Below are positions 9,958-19,846 of a stretch of 64,000 nucleotides of DNA, in pieces. A model generated the notes under the pieces. That model was given only the letters and a program-made list of their open reading frames with translations. It had not been told where the DNA came from and did no database searches. Position 1 is the first letter of the stretch. The number at the start of each line of letters is the position of its first letter. Made by a program: the position numbers and the translations under genes. The stretch is from JBKQVT01 sp963804825 (GTDB lineage: Bacteria; Planctomycetota; Planctomycetia; Pirellulales; Thermoguttaceae): contig CAWDRV010000002.1 of NCBI GenBank assembly GCA_963804825.1, forward strand, positions 232,603 to 296,602. The letters are read 5' to 3'.

Positions 9958-9994
9958 TTCCGCCTTCGGCGGAAAGCCCGATAGATCGGGCTTT
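9958..9994. repeat. double hairpin between convergent genes
   Basis: Two back-to-back palindromes: arms TTCCGCC and GGCGGAA around TTC (9958-9974), and arms AAAGCCCGAT and ATCGGGCTTT around AG (9973-9994). They sit just after the malic enzyme stop and at the 3' end of the convergent gene. They could work as a two-way terminator, but the sequence also looks like a dispersed palindromic repeat. Confidence 0.65.
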
Positions 9995-12113
9995 AGTTCC
10001 GTGGCTTTGCTCCCGAACGTTTTGCCGAGCTCATTTCGCAATTCGTCCGACGCCTGCCGGTCGCCGGCGTCGGCACGGACGCGGAGAAGTCGGGCAAGAT
10101 ATTCCTTGTAATCCTTTTCGGACCCGCCTGCGGCGTTATCAGCCATCTCTCGTCGGCAAAGGTCGGTTTGGTCGCGCAGGATTTTCAGCGCCGCCGCGGG
10201 GGCCCATTGAGCGAGGCAGAAAGCCATGTCACATCCCTCCTGGAACGATATATGCCTCTGCCAACTCAACTCGTCCTCGTACTCGAGTTCATCCCGCTGC
10301 TTGCTAAGTTCGTCTCGCTGTTCAGATAGCTTGTCATATTCCCGCTGCGGTCCATGCCGCATTTTCTCTAACTGCCCATCCAACTTCGTGATCTGCTCGT
10401 CCAGCTTCTTTCGCTTGGCCAGTAAGGCGAAGTACGGCTCATTGAACGCCTTAACCCGCCGGCCATTAACTCCGCCACGCTGGGCTTGGTCTTCTTCCGC
10501 AGGACTTCCCCGTGCATCTTCCGTTTATTGTCTGGCCGCCACCAATCGTTTTCCCACCCGTGGGTAACAGAATCCAACGTCACCGGCACGCGAGCTGGTT
10601 GGACGATGGCGAGCCTGCAGCAAGCCACTGATAGGACGGGGCCCGGTCGTCGGCGAGAATCCCGTACCAACGCTCCTCCGGCGGCAGGTCCTTATACCGT
10701 TTCCAATACGCCCGAATTCTGGCGGCGTGCGACGCTCGGCTTTCCTCCTGGAGGTCCGGCTCCTTGCTTCTGAACTCAGGCACCGTGAGGGGCATCGTGA
10801 TAATTTCATCGAGCGCGCTCGCAGCAAGATAGTGGACGCCGGCGGGGTAGATGCCTTGTTTGTACTCTTGCAGCGACCGGGTCAACCGAGTGTCGCTTTC
10901 CAGGCATTTCAAGATAGGCTCGACCGCATTGTCGCCCTCGCTCACCAGAAGGTGAAGCAAGGCCTGGTCTGAGACCGAATGCTGGGAAGCCTCCTCCAAC
11001 TCCCGCACCAGGAGGGCGACCCGCTTTGCCCTGCTCGGGCATCGTTCGAGTTCTCTTTTCATTGCCTGCACATAATCTTCCGCGTCGAGATAGTCGGCGA
11101 TTAGGACGGGCGGCACCAGCCCCCGCTTACGGTCCTCGGCTCGCCGTCGCTGGTCGATCAACAACCGGTGTGCTCGATCGAAATCATCAAGCGAGAAGTA
11201 AGGCGTTTGATCGTCTTCCCTCGTGGAAGGTTTCTGAAACCCGCGTTTTTCCGCCTCGGCCTTGACGACCGGCCAAATGTTATTCAGCATTTCCGCGGAA
11301 GCCATCGCCAAGTGGTCATCGCCTCGCATGTGCGAGCCAACAGCCCGATCAGATAACGCCATGATCCAACAATTGGCCAGTGCCAGGTACGGGTCTTTCA
11401 AGATAGACTTATTGGCCCCAACGCTTTTCTCGATACTGAGCAAGTATGGTGGCCTTTGTGAGAAACTGCGGAGCTGGCTTGTCCAGTGGCTCCACAGCTT
11501 CTCGGCCAGTTCTGCCTCGCCTAACCGCAACAGCAGACATGCCTTGATCGGCACTGGCGACTCATCGGAGATCGATCGCGCCTCGGAGGGATCGCAGAGG
11601 CACATATCTTCAAAGTTCGGCGGCACTCCGTGCCACCACGTGCCGGCTTGCTGGAAGTGCTTCGGCTCCGCTTTGGCGGCCGCCAAGGCGTCGGCTCGCA
11701 GGTCGGCCGGCTTTCCGATCGAGGCCAGGGGGTAGACCAGTCCGTTCCAGCAGACGGCAAATCGCTGACGTTGCTTTCCGCTGTCGGGAATGATCCAGCC
11801 ATGCGTCTTGACAATCGCGCCCTGCCACCCAAGCCCTCCAAAGTTGCCAACGCCTACTTCGATTGCTCGATACTGGCAGCCTCGCGGATCAGCGAGCCCT
11901 TGCCGAAAGAGCGTTGCCGTTGCCGAAACGAAGTCCTTGGAAAGCTTCGTTTCCGGGGCTTTCCACGTGGCCGCCTGCTCGGGCGGCGTGGGAATCGACT
12001 CACTGGCAAGACGTAGGTTTGTGGGAATCTCTTTCCAAAGGACCGCGCCGGCTGACGTTCCTGCCAGGCATGTACAAATCGCAAGGACAATCCACGACCT
12101 CCCCCGATCTCAT
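9995..12113 (-). CDS. secreted hypothetical protein with C-terminal coiled coil (frameshifted)
   Basis: Not a recognised enzyme. Joining three frames gives a protein of about 700 residues. It begins at CAT 12111-12113 with a signal peptide (RSWIVLAICTCLAG), provided one extra G in a run of five near 12105 is removed. An uncharacterised globular part follows, then a segment ending YWKRYKDLPPEERWYGIL that resembles a repeat-protein tail common in planctomycetes. The frame then breaks near 10610 and 10455, leading into a charged coiled coil (EKMRHGPQREYDKLSEQRDE). No stop is seen in the final frame before it runs through the double hairpin into the malic enzyme antisense, so the 3' end is approximate. 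GC content is visibly lower than in its neighbours. It starts 33 bp after the permease gene on the same strand. Confidence 0.55.
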
Positions 12114-12146
12114 GGCTGTGCCTCCCGTCAACATGAAACTGCCGGT

Positions 12147-15091
12147 TCAAGGCCAAAAGGACAAGCCTCCATCTGACAGTATATCACCCGCCGGCGCGTC
12201 GGCAAAGAATGGCCGCCCAACACAAACCGACGGGCCGATTCTGAAATCCAGGTAACTCAACCCTTCTCGGGCGAAGGCTTGAACGGAGCGCAGCGGCTCC
12301 ACTTCCGCTTCCCGCGGAATCATCGGCCAGGACACCAGGCATACCCAACAAGAGGCGTGGCGGACAATGGCGTCGGTGTCCAACGGAGTGCCCTGTTGCG
12401 GCGACGATTCCGAAGGCAGGCCGATGATCACCACGTCGCAGTCCTGCTCTTCCGCCAGCCGGACGAGTTGCTCGGCAACGTCGCCGGCGGGCAGTTCCAC
12501 GACGGCCACTTCCCGCCGCAACTGCCCGGCACGCTCGATGTCCTTCCGCACCCAGGTGTCCTCGGGCGGCACGGGCGTCCCGCCGGGCGGCACTGGCATC
12601 TTGCCGGTGTCCGCGGCAGGCGGCGCCGGCGTCCCGTGGGTGTCCGCATCCTCGTGCATGGGCACGGGAACCACGGTCAGCAGCGACCTGCGGATCAAGC
12701 ATCGTCAGCACGGCATTGAACAAGTCGCTGCCTTCCGGGGTATCGGGGTGGACCAGCATGGCATGGCTGACGCCGACGCCGGCGGACCGCAACTCGGCGA
12801 CGGAGCGGGCCTGGCGCTCGCTGATCTTGGGGATGCGATTGCCCCCGCCCAGGTCGAGCGAAACGTCGCGGTTGCGGCTGAGGATCCGCACCGTCAACGG
12901 CGCCAGGACGCCTTGATGCACGTTGATCCAATAGAAGGCGATCTGCTCCAGTTGCTCGTCGGGCGAGTATTGGTTGGAAGCCCCCAGGACGAGTTCCTGC
13001 ACTTGCAGCGTGCTGGCGGTGTTGACGATGGCGAACAGGGGGTTGTTGGTCGGCAGGATCAAGGGCGTGGCCTCCTTGCCCGCCTTCTCCGCCCGCGTGA
13101 CCACGGCGGTCATCAACTGCTGATCGTAGCGATCGAATCGCTGCGCGTGGGGCAATCCGCCGCCCGGCGGAATCCACTTGGCCGTCAGGACGACGACCTC
13201 GGTGGTTTCCGGGTCGGTTTCCGCCAGGGACTTTTCCAGCATGAAAAGGTTCTGCGGAGAGCGGATGGCCACCAGCTTCCGATAGGGCTTCGTCAGGCCG
13301 AGCGAAGCCGGCGAGATCTCGTCGGCCGTGCGTCTCGTTGAATTGTTCGAGGTGTTGATGGGCGGCCGCCCCGCGCTTCTTCTCGTGGATGTATTCCGAG
13401 GTCATGAAGATGGTCAGAAAGACCAGGGTGAAGGCGGTCCCGCTGATGGTGGCCACCTCCTTGGTGAGGAAGTTCAAGGCCGCGGTCACCAGCAGGATGA
13501 GGAAGATCGCCGTCAGGCCGATCGGCACTTCGACGTTGCCGACGTGGATGTTCACGGGCACCTTGAACTCGCGCGGGCTGCGGTCCTTGAAGCGGAGCAC
13601 CACCATGGCCAGGGCCTTGAAGACGAAGCTCCACACGACGCCGAAGGCATAGGCTTCGCCCAGCACGTACATGTTGCCGCGGCTCAGCAGGATGGTCAGC
13701 AATTGCAGGCCGACGATCAGGTAGAGCACGCGATGCGTGGTGCCGAAGCGGCGATGCGGCCGCAGGAACCAATCGGGCAGCACGCCGTCCTCGGCCACGC
13801 GGTTGAGCACGCCGTTGGAGCCGATGATGGCCGTGTTCACCGCCCCGGCGAGAATCAGGAAGCCGACGACGACGACGAAGGCGTTCAGCAGCAATCGCGC
13901 CAGCGGCGGCCCGATCACGTGCATCGCCAGGCCGCCGATCAGATTGTTGGAATAGTCCTTCATGCGGACTTCATCGGGAATCAAGAGCACGGCCAGGAAG
14001 CAGACGCTCGCCGTCAGGACGACGCTGTAGACGAAGACGATGAAGGCCGCCTTCTTGAAATTGGGCAGCTTGGGCGATTCGACCTCGCGATAGACCTGGG
14101 CCAGCGTCTCTTCGCCGCTCATGGCCAGGATCGAGTGCCCGAAGGCCAGCAACACCCCGACAAGTCCGATCAGGCTGAGCCAGTTGCCCGGCCGCCGCAG
14201 CTTCTCGGCCAGCGAGGGCGACATCCTGCCCAGGAATCCCAGGGGGTCTTCCGGCCTGCCGGTGGCCTCGTTGAGCTTGGGGACGGGCAGGCCGTTCTCC
14301 ATTTTGGGCACGAGCCGCCCGTCGGAATCGCGCTGCCATATCTCGCGCCGTTCGCCGGTAACGCGATCGACGCCCGGCACGGCCTGATACTCCACTTTCA
14401 GCGTCAGGTCCGGCTTCAGCGGCACGCGGTTCACCGGGCCGTGTACCAGCAGGGTCGCTCCGCACCAGACCAGCATGACCACCGCCATGACGGTCGTGGC
14501 CGCCATGATCTTCAGCGCCTTGCCGCTCGACTCGTGAATGCCGATCACGTTCTGGCGGAAGAAGTAAAGCGTGATGGCGCAAGCGATGATGACCGCGCCC
14601 CAGTTGCGCACGGGACCCGTCGCCGTCGCCGACAACTTCATCGCCGGGTTGACCGTGGCGACCGTGTCCAGCAGCAAGCCCATGATGTATTGCCCGGCCG
14701 ACATGCCGCTGATCGGGCCGGTCAGAATGTAGTCGAACATCAAGGCGGAGACCGACAGCTTGGCCAGGAAACCGCCCATCGCCTCCTTGACCACGCGGTA
14801 GACGCCGCCGCGGACGAAAAGCGAGCAGCTTTCAATGTAGATGCTGCGGACCGCGTAGCTGAAGAGCATGACGGCCAGGATGAACCAAGGCGCCGCCGGC
14901 CCGATGGCCCCCTCGACGATGCCGCCGATGTAGTACGCGGTGCTGGCAAGGTCGCACAGCACGATGGCCGCCGTCCGCCAGTACGAAATGAACGTCAGCA
15001 TCACGCTGCTGACGACGATGACCTGGACCGGGCGGCGGAGTCGCTGCACGGTTCCTTCCCAGGCCCCGGCGGGCTGTGGAGAATCAGCCAT
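12147..15091 (-). CDS. APC-type amino-acid permease fused to universal-stress-protein domains (two frameshifts)
   Basis: The N-terminal 560-odd residues form an amino-acid/polyamine-type transporter with about twelve hydrophobic segments. It has a periplasmic-sized insertion of about 100 residues (around the ERREIWQRDSDG segment) and conserved stretches such as GHSILAMSGEETLAQVYREV. A cytoplasmic region follows with two USP-like domains, beginning KLVAIRSPQNLFMLEKSLAE and ending DCDVVIIGLP. The frame breaks near 13325 (extra G in the ETHADEIS stretch) and near 12690 (extra G before SLLTVVPVP); corrected, the protein is about 980 residues. The second USP domain is interrupted by a Pro/Gly-rich stretch encoded by a palindromic repeat (12558-12646). 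Substrate unknown. Confidence 0.82.
12558..12646. repeat. palindromic repeat read in frame as a protein linker
   Basis: Tandem GC-rich palindromic units such as CACTGGCATCTTGCCGGTG (12591-12609), flanked by related ACGGGCGTCCCG-type units. On the - strand it translates as DTGKMPVPPGGTPVPPEDT inside the second USP domain. The unit is the same type as the core of the intergenic element at 38190-38316 (CACTGGCG...CGCCAGTG and CACGGGCA...TGCCCGTG). Confidence 0.75.
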
Positions 15092-15536
15092 AAATCAGGT
15101 GGCGCGCTGACGACACGCGCGGCAACAACAGCTTGGGCACAACGCCGGGGCGTCAGACGTGGAGGCCCTTTCATCTCGGTCGCGGCGCCGCGCCCCGACC
15201 CGCCTGCGGGGTTAGCTGTCGGGCTAGGGCATGAAAGTACCCGGGTCCAGACGCCTGGACCTTCGCCCCAGGCCGTTTTTCATCGGCCGCATGGGTCCCC
15301 CGTTCCCGCACCGCGCCGGCGCGGGATTCGGCTGCACGTGGCCCATCATAGCACGTCTTCCCTGCCTGACAAGAGGGGCATTTTTCGGGGAATCCGCCGC
15401 GGAGCAACCAGTCCACCCGCCGGGAGGGACCATGCCGAGCAGGTAGGTTATGCTTTAGCATAACATCTTGCAGAATAAGAGGTTCCGTTATGCTGAAGCA
15501 TAACCTACGACTCTCGAATTCCCAATCCCCGCTTCC
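15092..15536. other. intergenic region with a REPIN-like pair
   Basis: A 445-bp gap between the permease start and the end of the dehydrogenase gene, both on the - strand. It should hold the permease promoter, but I see no convincing -35/-10 pair. The only strong structure is the inverted pair at 15443-15508, listed separately. Confidence 0.5.
15443..15508. repeat. REPIN-like inverted pair of palindromes
   Basis: Two 18-bp palindromes, GTTATGCTTTAGCATAAC (15447-15464) and GTTATGCTGAAGCATAAC (15487-15504). They are flanked by outer arms GTAG and CTAC, so that the whole 66 bp is also an inverted repeat. This is the architecture of REPINs: two REP units in opposite orientation with a short spacer. 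Confidence 0.85.
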
Positions 15537-16412
15537 TTACTTCAACCCCAACGCCCTCTGCACAAACCGATCCCAAAGCCGATCGGGCACCCATTTGAAG
15601 GCACGGAGCAGCAACTTCGTCTGCAAGCCGACGGGGTAACGGGTCTTGGGCCGCCGCGCGGTCAGGGCATGGACCACCGCGCGGACGACACGTTCGACCG
15701 GCAAGGCCGCGGCGGCCAGTTTGTGGCTCGCTTCGCGCATCGCGGCCAGATCGGCCTCGTAGAGCGACAGGCTGTCCGTCTGGACCTCGGCTTCCAGTCG
15801 ATCGGCGTCCGCGAACGTCTTGTCCCAAATCGGCGTGTCGATGCTGCCCGGCTCGATCAGTGAGACCAGGATTCCCCAGGAGCGGAGTTCACCGCGGAGC
15901 GAGTCGCTCAGCGCCTCCAGGGCGTGTTTCGAGGCCGCGTAGGGGCCCAGATAGGGCGCCGCGATCCGGCCGTTCAGCGAGCCCATGTTCACGATGCGCC
16001 CTCGCGCCCGGCGTAGCAACGGCAAAAAGGCCTGTGTCACCGCGATCTGGCCGATGACGTTGACCTCGAATTGCTTCCGCAGCTCGTGGAGCGGCAGGAT
16101 CTCCAGCGGCCCGGCCACGACGATCCCGGCGTTGTTGACCAGGCCCGCCAGCCCGGCCGATCCCACGGCTTGCTCGACGCGCCGGGCCGACTCGGCGATC
16201 GACCCGGCGTCGGTCACGTCCAAATGGAGGGGCGTCAGCCGCTCGGAGGCCCGGGCACGAAGCCGCCGGCCGGCGTCCTCGTTGCGAACGCCGGCAAAAA
16301 CGCGAAATCCACGCCGGTCGAGTTCCAGCCCGCACGCCTCGCCGATCCCGGTCGAGGCGCCGGTAATCACCACGGCCGGCGACTGTGGCAGGTTCGTAGT
16401 TTCCTCCGACAT
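15537..16412 (-). CDS. short-chain dehydrogenase/reductase
   Basis: NAD(P)-dependent oxidoreductase of the classical SDR fold, 291 residues. The cofactor motif TGASTGIGEACG is near the N-terminus, followed by the structural NNAG, the catalytic serine region (GSLNGRIAAPY) and YAASK, where Tyr and Lys are catalytic. The start ATG (complement of 16410-16412) is chosen because GAAACTACG-free sequence with AAAGGTG lies just upstream and the fold begins soon after. The substrate cannot be told. It lies 82 bp downstream of the NCS2 permease gene on the same strand and may be cotranscribed with it. Confidence 0.9.
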   Translation of the reverse strand: MSEETTNLPQSPAVVITGASTGIGEACGLELDRRGFRVFAGVRNEDAGRRLRARASERLTPLHLDVTDAGSIAESARRVEQAVGSAGLAGLVNNAGIVVAGPLEILPLHELRKQFEVNVIGQIAVTQAFLPLLRRARGRIVNMGSLNGRIAAPYLGPYAASKHALEALSDSLRGELRSWGILVSLIEPGSIDTPIWDKTFADADRLEAEVQTDSLSLYEADLAAMREASHKLAAAALPVERVVRAVVHALTARRPKTRYPVGLQTKLLLRAFKWVPDRLWDRFVQRALGLK

Positions 16413-16494
16413 CGCAGTCACCTTTGCTACGAGATTCGACACGCCCCCAGCAGTTCCAATTCTCGCAAACTCGCAGTGCAATTGCAAGACTGGT

Positions 16495-17943
16495 TCAACC
16501 CGGCGCCCGGACCAGCAGAAAATACGCGACCAGCACGACGGCCATGACGACCATCAGCCATTTCACGTCGCGGCCCTGCCCGGCGCACAACTTGACGACC
16601 GGATACGCGATAAACCCCAGCGCCAGGCCGTGGGCGATCGAATACGACAGCGGAATGCCGATCATGATGAGAAACGAGGGCATCGCCTCGGCATAGTTTC
16701 CCCAATCGACCTTGACGACATTCCGCATCATCATCGAGCCGACGATCACCAGGGCGGGCGTCGTGATGGGCGGATAGCTGCCGACCATGTGGATGATGGG
16801 GCTGAAAAACAAGGCGACCAGGAACAGCGCGGCGACGCAGACCGAGGTCAGGCCCGTCCGTCCGCCCTGTTCGACCCCGGCCGCGCTCTCGACGAAGCTC
16901 GTCACCGTGCTGGTGCCCAGGGCGGCGCCGGCCACGGTGCCGACGGCGTCGGAAATCAGCGCCTGGCGGGCCCGCTCCAGGCGGTTGTCGCGGATCAAGC
17001 CGGCCTGCTCGCAGACGCCGATCAGGGTCCCCAGCGTGTCGAACAGCACCATGAACAGGAAGATCAAGATCAGCGGGATCATGGGCCAGCACAGGGCGTT
17101 GACGAGGTCCATTTTCAGCAGCGTCGGCGCCAGCGACGGCGGCGCGGAGACCACCCCGCCCGCAATGGCGAACTGATTCATCAGCAGCGAGTTTTTCACC
17201 AGGTCCGATCCCGCGACGGCGGGGCCGAGATGGGGGATGGCCAGCCGCATCGCGATCGCCAGCAGCGTTCCGCCGCCGATTCCCCAGAGGATCGCCCCGC
17301 GCACCCGCCGCGCGGAAAGCACCGCCATCAACAGCAGGCCGAAGAAGAATACCATGAGGTCCGGCGAGGCGAACCGCGTGTTGAGCGTCACCAGGTGGCC
17401 CGGGTCGGCCACGATCAGCCCGGTGGTCTGCAAGCCGATGAACGTGATGAACAGCCCGATGCCCACGGCGATGCCGTCGCGCATGCTGGGGCTGATGGCG
17501 TCGAGGATGGCCTCGCGGATGCCGAACACGGAGATCAGCAGGAAGAGAATCCCGGACCAGAACACGACGCCCAGGGCGATCTGCCACGGGGTGGTCGAGC
17601 CGGGGTCCATCAGGCCGGCCCGGACGCGCTGGTCGATCATCACGGCCGCCGCCGGGACCGCCGTCAGCACGAAGAAGAAGTTTTCGCCCATGCCCGGGGC
17701 CTGCGCGATCGGGTAGCGGCCGTACAGGCCCATGATGAGCGTGGCCAGGGCGGCGGCCAGGCAGGTGGCCGTCGTGATGGCCCCGAAGTCCATGTGCGTC
17801 GGCTTCCCGCTCAATTGCCCGGTGAGGACCGCCGGCTGGAGAAAGATGATATAGGCCATCGTGAGGAACGTGGTCAGGCCGGCCAGCAGCTCGGTGCGGA
17901 CCGTGGTGCCGTTTTCGGACAGGCGAAACAGCCGGTTGAGCAT
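16495..17943 (-). CDS. NCS2-family purine permease (AzgA/GhxP type)
   Basis: Inner-membrane nucleobase:proton symporter, 482 residues with about 13 hydrophobic segments. Diagnostic stretches are TTFLTMAYIIFLQPAVL near the N-terminus, QAPGMGENFFFVLTA in the third segment (the usual AzgA form has N rather than E in GMGxN) and TSTVTSFVESAAGVEQGGRTG. These place it in the AzgA-like branch, whose known members carry adenine, guanine or hypoxanthine. It is divergently arranged with the M50 protease gene, sharing a 78-bp promoter region. Confidence 0.88.
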   Translation of the reverse strand: MLNRLFRLSENGTTVRTELLAGLTTFLTMAYIIFLQPAVLTGQLSGKPTHMDFGAITTATCLAAALATLIMGLYGRYPIAQAPGMGENFFFVLTAVPAAAVMIDQRVRAGLMDPGSTTPWQIALGVVFWSGILFLLISVFGIREAILDAISPSMRDGIAVGIGLFITFIGLQTTGLIVADPGHLVTLNTRFASPDLMVFFFGLLLMAVLSARRVRGAILWGIGGGTLLAIAMRLAIPHLGPAVAGSDLVKNSLLMNQFAIAGGVVSAPPSLAPTLLKMDLVNALCWPMIPLILIFLFMVLFDTLGTLIGVCEQAGLIRDNRLERARQALISDAVGTVAGAALGTSTVTSFVESAAGVEQGGRTGLTSVCVAALFLVALFFSPIIHMVGSYPPITTPALVIVGSMMMRNVVKVDWGNYAEAMPSFLIMIGIPLSYSIAHGLALGFIAYPVVKLCAGQGRDVKWLMVVMAVVLVAYFLLVRAPG

Positions 17944-17982
17944 CGGACTTTCCTCCCCGGAACCGCGGGAAACCGCCGCTCC

Positions 17983-18010
17983 TTGCCGTGAGGGTTTTAT
18001 GAGCTACAAT
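17983..18010 (+). promoter_or_regulatory. promoter of the M50 protease gene
   Basis: TTGCCG (17983-17988), a 16-bp spacer and TACAAT (18005-18010). The predicted transcription start falls about 5 bases before the ATG at 18022, leaving no room for a Shine-Dalgarno sequence. Confidence 0.6.
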
Positions 18011-18021
18011 GCAAGAGACGC

Positions 18022-18957
18022 ATGGAAAACACCAAGTTTAGCGAAAATTCCCCGTTCGACGAGGGGGCGGGGCCGGAACCGGGCATCCTGATCGCCACGC
18101 TCGTGCCGGAAGAACTGACGGCGGAAATGGTTACGACGCCGCCGGTCCGACGCCGCCGCGTCTGGCTGCCCCTGGCCCTGTTCATCGCCACCTGTTTGAG
18201 CACCTGGTTCGTGGGCCAGTGGATTTTTGAGGAACAGGGCGGCGGTTGGAAGTACGCCGTCGCCGTGATGACCATTCTCCTCTGCCACGAGATGGGCCAT
18301 TTCCTCCAAGCGCGGCGCTACGGCGTCCATGCCAGTTTTCCGTTTTTCATCCCCATGCCCATTCCCCCGTTCGGCACCTTCGGGGCGGTGATCGGCATGA
18401 GTTCCCGCATGGGCGACCGCCGGGCCTTGTTCGACATCGGCATCTCCGGGCCGTTGGTTGGGCTGGTGCCGACGCTCCTCTTCTGCGTGCTCGGAATCCG
18501 TTGGTCACATGTTCTGTTTCTGTCCGGCCCTCCGGAACTGGGGACACCCTTGCTTTTCGACTGGCTGGTCGCGTTGATCTGGGGGCCGATTCCGCCGAGA
18601 CTGGGCCTTGCGTTGCACCCCGTGGCGTATGCCGGATGGGTCGGGCTGTTCATCACCTCCCTGAACCTCGTCCCCATCGGTCAATTGGACGGCGGACACG
18701 TCTTGTACGCCCTCTTGCGCAGGAAGGCCCACGCCGTGGCAACCATCCTGCTGACCGCGGCCGCCGTCATGGTCGTCCTGAATTTCCATGCACTGGGCAA
18801 CTGGATTCTGTTGATCTTCTTGCTGATGATGATGGGCCCACGACATCCGCCGACGTCCAATGATTACGTGCCCCTGGGAACGGGCCGGATCCTCCTGGGC
18901 TGGCTGGTGTTGGCGTTCTTGATCGTGGGCTTCACGCCCTTTCCGATCCCGCACTGA
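18022..18957 (+). CDS. site-2-protease-like zinc metalloprotease (peptidase M50)
   Basis: Intramembrane protease of 311 residues. The catalytic HEMGH (in LLCHEMGHFLQARRYG) lies in one hydrophobic segment, and the third metal ligand is in NLVPIGQLDGGH of a later one. About six further hydrophobic segments are present. The FFIPMPIPPFGTFGAVIGM stretch after HEMGH is typical of the plant EGY/cyanobacterial-type M50 group. No PDZ domain is present, unlike RseP. The substrate is unknown. The next gene on the opposite strand ends 19 bp downstream, so transcription is convergent. Confidence 0.9.
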   Translation: MENTKFSENSPFDEGAGPEPGILIATLVPEELTAEMVTTPPVRRRRVWLPLALFIATCLSTWFVGQWIFEEQGGGWKYAVAVMTILLCHEMGHFLQARRYGVHASFPFFIPMPIPPFGTFGAVIGMSSRMGDRRALFDIGISGPLVGLVPTLLFCVLGIRWSHVLFLSGPPELGTPLLFDWLVALIWGPIPPRLGLALHPVAYAGWVGLFITSLNLVPIGQLDGGHVLYALLRRKAHAVATILLTAAAVMVVLNFHALGNWILLIFLLMMMGPRHPPTSNDYVPLGTGRILLGWLVLAFLIVGFTPFPIPH

Positions 18958-18976
18958 CCCGCTACCGCCGCGCCGC

Positions 18977-19690
18977 TCACCGGCACAAGGCGGTGACGAT
19001 CTGCTCGATCGACGCAACCGGCCCAAGACTCTCGACGTTGAGCACCAGGTCGTAGAGGTGCGGGTCGTTCGTGTCGTGGTGGAAATATCGGCCCACGAAC
19101 TCGCGGCGGTCGTGGTCGGTCTTCACCATCCATCGCCGGGCCTGCGTTTCGCCCAACGAGCAGGACTTCATGATCCGTTCGATGCGAAACCTCTCGGAGG
19201 CGACCAATCGCACGGCGAGCCCCCTTTCCCGGGGCAAGAGGAACTGCGCCCCGCGTCCGACGATCACGACCTTGCCCCGCCGCCCGGCGGCACGGACCAC
19301 GCGCGTCAAACAGGCCACGTACTTCTCGTGGGTGACGATCTGGCCGTCGATCCAGGCGCCCAGCACGTCGTAGACCCAGTTGCTCTGGGTTTCATCGACG
19401 AGGTCCAACATCGTGCGGGAACCACGAATTCGCTCGGCCACGCGGTCCAACAGCGTCCGGTCGAGGACTTCCCAGCCCAATTGTTGGCCCAGGAGGCGGG
19501 CGATATCGCAGGTGTCGATTCCCGCCTCGCGCGAGATGGCGACATACGTCCGGCCGCTCATGGCCAGGCGTTGCCGATGGGGCCCTTGCACGGCGCGATC
19601 CGCGGTTTCCTGGGCGTGGACCCAGGCTTGCATCTTTCGTTCCGCCGCCGCGACGATCCGCGGCTCTTCGTGCGTTTGCGTCTTCATCAT
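18977..19690 (-). CDS. cytidylate-kinase-like protein
   Basis: About 237 residues, matching the cytidylate-kinase-like family (AAA-type nucleotide kinase fold). Characteristic parts are AISREAGIDTCDIARLLGQQLGWEVLDRTLL, in which the usual P-loop GxxGxGKS is degenerate, then VVIVGRGAQFLLP and the LVASERFRIERIM lid-like segment. The degenerate loop means kinase activity is doubtful. The start is placed at the ATG pair at 19685-19690, preceded by GGGGGG; an earlier in-frame codon at 19837 would add an unlikely Arg-rich tail. It is followed upstream on the same strand by yceH. Confidence 0.8.
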   Translation of the reverse strand: MMKTQTHEEPRIVAAAERKMQAWVHAQETADRAVQGPHRQRLAMSGRTYVAISREAGIDTCDIARLLGQQLGWEVLDRTLLDRVAERIRGSRTMLDLVDETQSNWVYDVLGAWIDGQIVTHEKYVACLTRVVRAAGRRGKVVIVGRGAQFLLPRERGLAVRLVASERFRIERIMKSCSLGETQARRWMVKTDHDRREFVGRYFHHDTNDPHLYDLVLNVESLGPVASIEQIVTALCR

Positions 19691-19846
19691 CAACCCCCCA
19701 TTAGAGACGAGAATTGCGAGAAGAGGGGGACTCAGCGACCCAATTACATTATACCCACGACCTCCCCATCGGGGAAGCGTTTTTTCGAAAAAAGGGGGGC
19801 GTGCCGGAAGCCTCGCTATTCGCTTGCGGTTTCGCAAACCAAAATC

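Noticed and set aside
13328..15463. 711-residue open frame on the + strand
   Set aside because: Antisense to the permease gene, whose membrane segments and conserved motifs are on the - strand.
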